NCBI RefSeq assembly: GCF_037126465.1
Contig: NC_088204.1
Coordinates: forward strand, 74,585,807-74,649,806
Direction: 5' to 3'
DNA: 64,000 nucleotides
DNA from: Ornithodoros turicata
Lineage: Eukaryota; Arthropoda; Arachnida; Ixodida; Argasidae
Shown: piece by piece, positions 12,101 through 24,100 of the stretch
Layout: the number at the start of each line of letters is the position of its first letter
Position numbering within the stretch: position 1 is the stretch's first letter
Program-made: the position numbers and the translations under genes
Notes under the pieces: model-generated
Told to the model about the DNA's origin: nothing
The model's input: only the letters and a program-made list of their open reading frames with translations
Database searches by the model: none

Positions 12101-15100
12101 AACTGCATAGTGAACATTGCTTCAGTTGATGGCGGAAGAATTATTGCGATCTAAAGTTGTGATACCAGTCGCACGAAATTAATCCTCATTTAACTATCGG
12201 ATTTTCCGCGTGTATTTTTCTAATCTAGCGCTCCACATAGGTTTGCAAATCTATCAGGGCACCGAATATTTTGCAAAGTGAAAGCGAAGTGATTTCGAAG
12301 TGAAAGTGATTTCGTTAAGACTTATCGAGCTCGATCAGTCAGACACAGGGAACTATAGAGCCGTAGGGGAAATCCATAGACATCATCTGATGTAGAACGG
12401 GTTACCTTCCTGCTGCAGAGTTGACCGAGAAGTGCATGCACGATGTCGTAGTAGAATCTCTTTCTCTCGTGATGGAGTATTGTGTCCGTGGGTTTGTCTG
12501 TCGCTGATTGGAGAGCGCCTCAGCCGAGGGGGCTTCATGTGACGTGATCGTGGCGCGTGATTGGTCGTCTGGTGGCTAGCGTGGGCTTTCTGTGTGTACT
12601 CGCAGCTGCTTGGGAATGCACTTGTTCGGCGGTAAGTTTTGCGTGAAGCCGGATGGTTCGCTATGCACGTGCGTCGACCTCTACAATCCGGACACGAAAT
12701 GCTTCTGTGACCGCAAACACTTCAACACATTTCTCTGGGCCACAGTCACCGTCTTCCAGGTAAGATTTGTGGGTATATATGCACACATGTGGACTTACTG
12801 TCCCCACAATATTTGTACTTTACTTTCTTTGGTATAGTCTGCTGCTGTGAGTAAGTTGTATTTAATACGGGTCTTTCAAAACCCGAGGGCATACCGAGGC
12901 ATGGGTAGAAGAGGGTTTGGGTCGGAATAAAGGTAGCCTCGGTAGAGGTGGGAAGCTTCCGGTGACCCCAACAGCCGTATTCGCCCTCCGCCTAGAACAC
13001 AACGCCCTGGATACCTAGAACTTTCCGTCTGCGCTCGGCGACCTTTAGAACCTAGTGCCGCTTCATGGGATCCTCTGTAGGATTCTGGAAGTGCACTCTG
13101 CTGCAGGGTTGCCGCCGCCACTTCTGTTTCCGTTCCCTCCACTCAAGGGATAGCTGGACCACCTTCTTCTTCTGGCTCGAAACGCATGGGACGGTTTCTG
13201 AGCGCGCAGCCTGATTCGCTCTTCTCTGTCACGTGCCGCGCTGTACACGGACACCTCTGTCATCCCGCTACGACGCCGGCTTTTCTTCAACATGGGGCTT
13301 CTAATGCTAACCCATTAAAACGAGCTCAGACGCGCGCGAATATCTGTAGTCGACAGATTCCGGGTACACTCTTCGGGTGCGTTGAAAAACTGTTTCTTCC
13401 AGGGTCACACGCACGCCAAGCGCGTACGCGTCATGAAATCGTCGGAAAAACGTCCACGCCTTTAGCGTCCTCAGCGCGCTTTAAACAAGGCGGATGACTG
13501 GTGCGACATTGTTGTGGAGTTTGTGATACAACGAAAACAGTTGCGTGATTGAAGTATTAAGAGTGGATCGCTTGAACGGTACTGAGTTCCGGGGATGCCT
13601 GAGGGTAGTGAAGCGTTACGGCGATAAGAGAACCTCAAATTAGTTTGCCAGACCTATATACTCCAGTTCGAGTGGTCTCCTTCAGAACATCATCTTTACT
13701 TCTATCGCTTCCATGTAGCCCGCAGACTACTTTTTACAAGAGTTTCCAAACGGGTCCTGGCGAATACTGCGTCCACAGCCGAAGCTTCTACAGAGTTATT
13801 TTCAGCACCATTAAAAAGCGTAACGTTGTGTAACTCAAGTGATGTCGTTGAAAACCTTCTGACAAAAGCCAGCCCTATACTATCAGAAGTGCCGCTTGTA
13901 AAATATATCCTGAAAGGACTACAGTGGTGTAATTCATCACCTGAGAACTGCATTTGGAATAACATAATAGTCGATTAACATTTGGCATTTAGAATAACGT
14001 GAGCTCTGAGACATTTGTTTGGTTTTGCTTATCGTGTGACAGAGAAATCTTTCGTTGCCTCCCATCTGCCACTGATGTTTATCCATATTTGGTGAAGTAC
14101 GCTGGGCTCACTTTCTGACTGTTACTACTCGTGAGCACTGATCCACAAGGAGAGGGGGCCAAAATTGAAATTTTAAAACTCGTCATATTTTTCTGGGTGC
14201 CCTTACTTCCTGATGCAAGAATACACAAGATTATCCACTGCTTGCATAAGTGCAAACTGAATACTTGATAACTATGATAGCGGGGCTGAGAAGTTTGAAG
14301 TGGATTTACTGTATGAGTGTCTGCACACAGTAATCCACGTTAGCATTGATAGGCCACCCCATCAACGTTCCCCACTGACATTCCTGCGACAAAACACCAC
14401 AGTAATTGCACCTCTGGCAGTACTGAAGTCTTCGATTGCTTGTTGCTCATGCTACATCTAACTTGTGCTACGTATAGCTTCTGTAGATATGTTTTCGAAG
14501 GAAATTTAAGAATTCACACATTTTCCTAATAGATTCTAACACAAGAAGACTGGAATGTCGTGCTTTTCAACGGCATGGAGAAGACCTCCCCTTGGGCTGC
14601 TCTTTATTTTGTAGCCCTCATGACCTTTGGAAACTATGTTCTGTTCAACCTTCTAGTAGCCATTCTGGTGGAGGGATTCTCCGCAGAGGTGAATGCATTT
14701 AGAAACATTGTTGGAAGTTCATGCATGACGTATTATCCATGCCAATGTCCTGCTTGCTTGTTTGTATATGCTAGGGAGACCGTAAGAAGAGCCTGGAGGC
14801 CCTGAAAGAAAACGTTGACGGGAATGCAAACAATAGTCGAAAATGCAACATCCAGGACGCTGATGATGACCCAAAAGACAACATCATGAAAGGTAACTGC
14901 ATGTATCAACACGACCGTCCGACCAAACTCCACAACCAATGTCATTTGTATCAATATGACCACAGCCACAGTGAATTGCATTGGGGTGCTACTTCAGCAT
15001 ACATTCAGCTTCCATTACGTGTCATGTACGTAAACGGAAACCACAGTCTAGACTCTAAAGTCTAGAGAAACGCCTATTGTGTGCGAACACAATAAGCTTC

Positions 15101-18100
15101 GTGCTGCAATTTAACAGCAATGTATAACAGGATGTGACCTTCAATCAATTACTCCCTGTCAGTTCTTTAGGAATCCAGTACTATACACTCTAAATACTTT
15201 TACACCTTAAAGGGTGTAAAAGAACATGTGCATGGCGCGCACCTTTTAAGGTGTAACGAAACACCCTCAAGACATCAAGGGTGTAATTGTGTGGAAGGGT
15301 GTAATGGGGGGGGGGGGGGGGTAACCTGCAAACCATAGAAGAGGCAGCTGGAAATTACCACAGGGGGGAATATGTTTATTAAGAAAAAAAGAAAGGAAAG
15401 TTGAAATTACAGCTTCATTGCGAAAGTATACTGTTTCTAGTTTTCACAAAAGGCGCATACTTTGGAGTGTCATTGTGGCTATCTTGGCATCACTCTTCGA
15501 TCACAGCCATGCAAAATATTCTTTAAAACGCCAAGAATATACTTTTCTCACACTGAACTTGTAATACTTCCCAGGTATACTACTCAGCTGTACCCTCTGT
15601 GAAGTCAAAAATAGGACATTGCAGACATATGTTGCACAGCACACAAATGTTATAGGTGATTGATGTGGGTATATGGTGGCATCATACATATATGACACAA
15701 TCACAGGAACTGAATAGTTATGCTTTTATTAGGTTGACATTATGCCATGCAGCATACATATCCTACATTACGTAGGCATGAAGGTATTCAAACGTATCAC
15801 TTAATACAGCTTTATCACATAGTAGTAATTTTATATTTTCCAGTCATCTAACCTTGAGGGTTAGATGACAGTGTGCCAAATGTTGAGTAACTGTACATTT
15901 GGTCTTTATATCACAACTTGTATCACAAGCTTAAGTTCTGAGTACCACAAGCACTCCAACACTGCACAGGAACAGGAATACATTTAGCTGTGTAATGGAG
16001 CCTGTCCCACCTCCAAATGCATCCTCTGTTGCACCCTCATCACACCCTCCTGACAATGTCTCATAAAAGGGTGTAATTCACCATAGTTACACCCTCGAAA
16101 ATTTTCAAGCCAATGTTCTAGGGTGTAAAATAGGTGTAATACATGAGAATACACCAATTTTACACCTTTAAAGGTGTGAAATTATTTAGAGTGTACGCAC
16201 GTCTAGCTTCCATTAAAACGTACACTTCGATTGCTGCTAGAAAAAAGATATTAGAGTAATTATTTGATTTGTTTGCATCATTTGTATGCCACGTGGATAT
16301 GAGTTGCCGGAACAGATACCTGAATGTCGTTGAAGGTCTCTTGATGTGGGAGGTACATCTTGCAGAATCTGAATCTTGTACGTAGCAGCAAAACTGCTCG
16401 ACAGCCGTCGGTCGCATCCGTCTTGCAAATCGTGTCGAGTTTTCATACTGCAATTAACTAACAACTTCGATACTATTAAGCTTGGTGCTAAAGATGGTTT
16501 GTTGCTTTTTTTCTGTACAGAACTACTCTAGCGCAATTTTCGTTGCGAATGTAATTGAAAAGCCGCAATAGCATTTCACAGTGAGAACTGGTGCATTGTT
16601 TCAGAGACACGCATGTTATCCTCCCATCCTGGTGCTGGTTCTGGCAACTGTGGCTGCGGCGGTGAAGAGGCGCTGGGGCCTTGCGTGGCGCCACCAATCA
16701 TCACACACACGGCGGCCACCCCACAAGGCTCACCCAACGCCACACTCGAGCCCCTGGTACGAGAACTCAACAACAGGCTTTCCCCACTCATGGCCCTTGC
16801 TGCTCCCGACTCCACCAACAGCGAGCGCTCTATGGTGCGTCTCGTATTTGCGATGACGGTGTGGATTAACTGTCGTGCAACTGAAATTACGATTCGATTA
16901 TCTACTAACTCTATTTTATTTACTTCTATGTAGATTGCATTAACCGGGTCGTGTTTTATGTCGGTAATTGGACGGATACCGCGGTGTCCGTCCGCCCGTC
17001 CGCCCGTCCGTGAAAGCTAAAGTACCGTTCTCAAATTCTCCTTCTTATAACGTGCCACAGCGGAGTAAATCTCATGTCTTCACAGTCCTATCGACTTTAT
17101 GCCGTTGCAATATACAGGCCCTCCGCCGTACCCTCCGGGAATATTGTTTCTCTGTGTGATACAAAGAAAGTACTTCTAGTCTTGAGAAGTTTGACGTCAT
17201 GGCGTGCCTAATCTACCAATGCGTCTGCAAACATTGCTCCTGAAGGGTCGGTTTTCATCTCCCCGCCATAGCAGCTGGCAGTTTTTCACCGTGGTGCGGA
17301 GAACGGAAAGGTGGTTGCGCTGCTTCTAGGAGATGGATGTCGGAGCTCGTGATGACATTATCTGCTCTTGGACAATGCGAAACTATAAACATTTAGCAGA
17401 TTCTTTCGAAAATTCGTGGGAGAGCGTAACGTTCACTGATATCATTTGTGGTTTACGCATGGAGTCTTCGGGTGAAGTTGATTCATAATACGAAATTTTA
17501 AAAATTCGGGAAGATCCATTGATGAACCCTTTGGAAATGCGTTTGCATAAGCCTTTGGTTCCTTCTTTTGCTTCTTGTTTTCTCTTTTGCTTTTTGTGTT
17601 TGGTTCCTTCTTTTGCTTACGTTGCTGTTCAGTCTCGGCAGCCCGTCGCCGTCGATCGCATTCTGTTTTCCTTTGTCGCCTACTGTGCTCGGCCCTCGTA
17701 CTTGATTCGCACTCCATTGTATACTTCAAACCTCCCCACACACGTCAACACGCTCAGACTTGCTCGCGCATCTGGCACGCCGCCAACCTCCTCCTGCGCT
17801 CCGTGCGCGCTGTCCTCTGCACGTCTGTCCGCAGGACGACACCGGCGTCTGTCCTTTGACATGACCCTTCTAATGCTAACGCATTAATAAATATCATTTT
17901 TTACTCTGTAGTGCCACCTTCAAAGGATTCACCATTGCAATACTTACTGATCTGCGGTGTCCAACACCAAGGTTACAGACTGTCCGCTACAAACATGAAG
18001 TGCAATTGGGAAAATCCTGCTTATATAAAATAACCTTTTAGAAGCCCACCTGTCTTTGCATACAAAAGGCGCTCCAATAGACAATTCCCTTTCCCAGCCA

Positions 18101-21100
18101 TCAATGCATGCATGCAACTTTTTCTCAAATTTTTGTGATAGCGGACCTTGTAGAGGACCTATGTCCAAGCTCCTAAACCTCTCAGTAGAAAAGGTAGTGT
18201 AGTGCAACGTAGTACTTAGTGCCACAATCGTAGTACGGAACTTCCTTTTCCTACTTGTTCGCTTTTTTATTTTGTGACAATGACACAGATGTTTTATAAG
18301 AACAGCTGCGCATTGCCTTAGCATGAGGCCTACGATGAAGAGTCCACTATTTTTATCTCTGAGCACTGTTTTGCCGCATTTGAATGTTTTTTCTTGTTTG
18401 CTCTGCACATTTTGGTAGCAGCTTCACATGGATATCGACATTTTTGTTAACTCACTAACATTTTTAACACCATTGTTGGAAAGTACAACCTTTGTTTCAT
18501 ATTTGACAACAATTTACATGTTTAGGACTGTGCAATTTTCGCTTTTACACGTCTTTTAATGGTAATGCATCATTTTGAACAACATCTCATTTATATTTGT
18601 TCGTTTAAATCATAGCACCCTGTTGAGGAAGCACGTTGTCGAAAATACCTATATTGAAGGTCACCCTTGATGACACTCTGACACCAATAACACTACCAGA
18701 TACCGGGCCTCACTATGCTTGAAACTTTACTTGCATATTTAATTTTTTGTTGCGTTCTGCAGACATATCATTGTTCTTCAACCTTTTTCCCGTACACCTC
18801 TGATCCCCCTTATGTGCTTGCGTGTACACCATACAGCTGTCGGGCTCATCTCCAATGGGAACCCCGAGGCTATCACGGACGCCAAGCAACCGCAGCACGG
18901 CCAGCCATGCCCTGGTCACGGCAGGCACTGCCCTGCTTAACGTGCCTCGGCAAGGCGGCAGCAACGCCGGCGGCGGCTTCGTGAGGAACGACACTGCAAG
19001 CCCCGGTAACCCACGCAGAAGGAGGAGGAGCTGTGTCAGTCCCGCCCCCTTCGCTCGAAAAGTAAGACGGCCGTACTTCGTTGTGTGAAGTACAGAAGGG
19101 ATTAGTATGCTTGGAAAGCGAAACTAGTTCGCGACTCTGTTGCTGCTGCTTCCTGTGCATGACGCCGTTTTTCTACAGTCGCGGAGCCTTCGTTATTCGC
19201 TAGTAGTATGCGGAGAGACTAACTGCGTGCCGTGCGCAAGTAGACCCCTTGATCAGTGCGCTTTCTTCCCGCCAATGAGGATCAGAGCGGCACGGAAATA
19301 TACACGGTGCATTCTTTAGCCTTTACGGGATTTATATAAGAAAAGCTATTAAAGAAGCATAGACATCGTTTTTGCAGTTGAGATCTACGGCCAGGTGGAC
19401 ATCCTCTGGAAGAGACCGTGTAACTACAAGATGACTATTTACCTGCAATTCATTAACTAACTCTTTAATTAGGGGAGTATATGTTTATTCGCACAAAAAG
19501 GAGATGTCAGCCAGGCAAGTGCTGGCTTGCTACTCCTTAAAAAAGAAAAAAAAACAGGTGCGGGAGAAGCCGTGATGGCAACGATGTGCTGCGGGCGGTG
19601 AGGCTTGCCGCCTGTGCTTCAGAGGGTGGTCATCATTTGGGTGGCCTTGAGGTACTCGAAGATTGCCTTAGTAACGTCCCGTTGCCCAGGGCGCGGGACA
19701 GGCCCGAGGAGTGTAGCGAGCGAGAGGGGGGGGGGTGGCCCAAGGCTTGGAGGCGTCTTGCGAGGGCGGCACGGGGCAACGAGAACGTCGGGCACTTTTT
19801 AATTAGGGAATTTCGGGCAAAAGTGCGATAACAGCACGGGAGAGAATCCTCGTTGAAATCCGCGGTATGTTTTAAAAATCAAGAGAAGAGCGCATGCCGT
19901 CCGTCGCTGAATTTCGGTATGCAAATAAGCCGAAACCGAAGAAGCGCGCCTCAGGGGCCCACCACACTCGCCAAAGGAGGCCTATCTGGGCCGCAAAGCG
20001 GTTTGTCTGGCCAGCTGAGCGGCAGCTACTCCAATCATCTCCATCGCTCCAAATCACATGGCACTCTCACATGAAATGAGCACCGTACTCCCTGCGTTCC
20101 CGGTAGCCGCGGTTTTGGCTCAGTATGCATATCGAAATTCGGGTATGAATATTTTAACGCACGTGCGTGTTTCAGGATTTGTTAAACTTGAAGTGGCTTG
20201 CAACTAGGATAGTCTCTCAAGCTGCTATCTCATTTTTCCCTGAAATCCCCTAATTAAAAAGTTAATTAATTAGTTTTACGTAATTATTCACCTTGTAGTT
20301 GCACACTTTCTTCGAGAGGATGTCCGCCTGGCCTTAAAACTCAACTGCAAAAATGGCATCTATACTGCTCTCGTAGCTTTTTTATAAATATTCTCTAAAG
20401 ACTGCTATAAAACCCTATAGTTTCCATTGCTTTTGCTACCATTGAACTTTGTTCTCTCTTGTTTAGTCACAAGCAACGTAAATCTGGTAACACAGAAGGC
20501 TTTTCATGACCGAGTATTTTGTGCAGTGGTTGCTATTACATGAAGGCTATCTCTCTAGTCTTTTGCGATTGTTTCGGCAGTGTTGTACTCTAGTAAACTG
20601 TAATGTGTGTGTCTTTTATATCTGTGTCCATGCTTTCATTTTCTGCAATGCAATCTATCTTTCTCTGTCTCTTGCTTGCATGTCTGCTGGTATTGTATTC
20701 TGTTGAACAGCACACCAAGTTAGTGGCCACACAGAGATTCGCAAATCTTTCTCTCCAAAAGTAAATTAATCATGCTTCCCACGCTCAACTGCAAATAGCA
20801 GCAGCAAGTTTTGAAAACATAATGACATTATCACTTACGTTCACTAAGCCTCATACCTCTTTTTGCCTTATTTTTCCACTTCCATTTGTGTTCAGCGAGT
20901 TCGATGTAGCATTCTCGGAATGCGGACAATGCTGCTATCGAAGACCATTAAAGCCTCTTCCCAACATCACACCTTAGGTAGCCAGATCAGTTTTCTTTTG
21001 CTTTGTCACATTATTTTTTTTACCTCATCATTTCAGCTTACAACAGTATTCATATCTTATTTAAAGGTCAAGTCTGGTATTAAATATGTGCTTCCGATGC

Positions 21101-24100
21101 ACAGTGTCTTGGCCATCTTCTATTGGCATTGATAGCGTGAAATCTGTTATCTCATATGGAAGGACCTCTGGAACTGACTTTTAGGCCCTGTAATTAATTA
21201 CCACTTCAGCATCAGTCTGTCACTGTCACTTTTCCACAGCTAGCATAGACCTTAGACCTTCTCACGCAGCACTTTTACATCAAAGAAGACCATCAGCCTC
21301 CACCAGAACACAGCCACTCTTTTTCGTTTTTGGCGCAAGCTTTCTTAGAAGCCAGCAATGTTTTTGTGTGCGTGTGTGTGTGTGCAGTTTTTCGTCGTTT
21401 TCTGCCATCTTTTTGCCACTTGGCACATGACTTTGGCATTAATTTTTATGCATTACTCTCTTCGGTTCATCTGGTTCGTGAACTCTAGCATGGGCACGTA
21501 GAGAAGCCGTACGTGTTCTGTATTTTGAGGGATTGGTTGGACTGACTGACATATGGTGACGTGCAGCTATATATCATGCAGTTGATGTGGAAGGATGGGA
21601 CCGTGTAATCGAATAATAAGTTCAATTGCATGTCAGCACGTTTCTTCATTAAGCTTGTTTCTGGTGGTGTCAGAAAACTGCTGGAGTCTTACAAGCTTGT
21701 CCTGCTGATAAAGAAATGGATGAATGCGCACTTCGCTGCATATCTACTTTGTTCACAACGAGATGCACGAACCAATACGGGCGGAAATTGTAACATGGAT
21801 GGGTTGCAGATGCTGGTACAGCATCTATTAGAAGCACTACACTTAAACGAACCATGAAATGACTTTTTCTCGTATTTGCTTGACAGAAGCAATAATTCTG
21901 AACATAGAGTTGGGTCCCAAGACGGGTCCCATATTAGACCCGTATCGCCAATGCCCAGCCAATATGGGTCCAATATTGTGTGCTGCTTGGGACTAATTAG
22001 AAAGCAAGGCCTGTGCTCAAAGATGAAACCATAAACGGTACACACACCAAGCGTCCATGTACACCACCCCACCCCACACTGCCACCGTCGCTGCCTCGAC
22101 CAGCCTTGGCTACGAGCAGGGGTAGGAGCAGACAGTGACAAAATCCGCCTGTTTTCACGGGCTAAAAATACGCGACGTTCCCTCGGCTGATTCAATATGG
22201 CCGCCTCTGAGCGCATACATTGAGAGAGGGAAGAGCCCCGTTCAAGTCCTTTGCTCTCCTCCGATCCTCCTCCCCGGCTTTCTTTCTAGGCTCTCTCCGT
22301 CACATTTCTTTGGGGATTAAAGGAGCACTGAGGTTACCCCACCCCACAATTTTGTTTTCGTTTTGTTTTCCGCTGTCGTGTGTTTTGAAACGAATAAAAT
22401 GAGCGCCTGCGAAAGAACGATGCGCGCAGGTGACATACAGAGCGCGCGCGAGGCAATCCTCCATTCGTGAAAAGGGAGTATCGGAGAACGAGGGAGCGCT
22501 GTGACGTAACGTGGTCCCCGGCACGTGACTCGTGATGCACAGCTCAAGCAGGTATAAGCGGCGCGTGAGCTGAGAAGAAAGTAACAAAGAAAAAAAAGAC
22601 ACTGGGACTTTTAGAAATTTGATTGTGCAGCTAAAATACACTGCAGGGCGAAAATATTTTGCACGGTGACTCCTAGTGGACAGCTTGATAGACGAGGCAG
22701 GCTTTCGAGCTATGTTAAATATCACCTCGTTGCTCCTTTAAGTCTTATGTTCATCTTAGTGGTAAACTCAGCATCTTCGCAGTTTAAAGTAGCGCAGAAG
22801 TCATCTTCAACACCCTGTTTTCTTTCTGTAAAACTGTTAAGCAGGCCAGTAAAACACGTCGTGAGAAGTAATTCACCCCACAGTGTCATAATTATCGCGG
22901 AAATGGAATTTAAAGTGCGCCGCAAAAAGCCACCGTGCGAGACAGTGCTGGAGACCAGTACCGTCCTCTGACCTTGCGCTGACGTCATACTGTCAGCACT
23001 TGCTCACTTGTTCAGAGAAACGTGTTCTGCTACACAGCTGTCGTCTGCTAGTCAGCTGCTCAGGGTTCTGAAGAAGCATTGCTCCCAGGGAAACTCCGGC
23101 GGGACAATGAAATCCTCCATGCGCACGGTCACCCTTTCAATACCGAATGCCCCCGAGGGAACAAGTTTAGCGGCTACAAAAGGAGAAAGCCCTTAAGACA
23201 AAAAGAAAAGGACGGGCGCTGTCCTCGACTGACCAGTGAACGGCAACACGCTGACATTATGCCGTCATCGGTCATGTGTGTGGCTGTGTTTGTGTACGTT
23301 TTTTGTTTTTGAAAAAAAAAAAAAAGCACGCATCAAAACCTCTTGTGCTATTCGACAAATTGACGCACATACCTTCATCAGACGTCTTAAAGTGAAAGGA
23401 ATTTGGGTGACCCTCTGTACTCCTTCAAAGCATTCCATTGTGACAGCAATGCGACATAACGACTCGGGCAACAGCTTAGTTCAGCTTATGTGTATATAAA
23501 GCTTAATCCAGTGTACCACATACAGTCAACCCTCATCCAGTGTCCAGATAGTGAATGATCCGGATTAAAAAAGTAGTAGAAAGGAGACATCAATTGTTAA
23601 TAAAGCCTGCTTACTTTAGAGAACATAGGACATTGTCCGCCGTCATTTGCATAAAATTCACCATCACTGACAACCTGAGCTTGTGAAGTATTATTGCGTT
23701 GCTCAGGAAATACCAGTGCCGTTCTCTGTGCATTCTCAAGGGTTAAAGCACTGGGTCCCGTATTCTCATTGGATTCATGCTGATCATGAGCGGAAGCGAC
23801 AATGTTAATGACACCTTGATTCGTACAAGCGGCATAGGTGTTACCATGCTCGCGATTGTTAACATACCCCGGGGCAGTCATGTCGTCCGCAGGTGTGGAA
23901 TTTGGTTTCTGCGTTGTAGAACGCAGCTCCGCAGGTGAACAATTTCCATCACTCTATGGGTCATCCGCAGCAGCACGGACTGGTCTATGTGCGGTACATG
24001 GGTACAGCGGGAACGGGGAAATTTCTCAAGGATGTCGTCTCCACCTTGCAAAACATGGGTCACACAACGTCTCTGACAACACTGGAGAAGTGAAGACTGT

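Noticed and set aside
21900..21995. Cluster of GGGTCC/CCATATT words as a transposon
   Set aside because: Repeated words are visible but no paired ends or target duplication could be defined.
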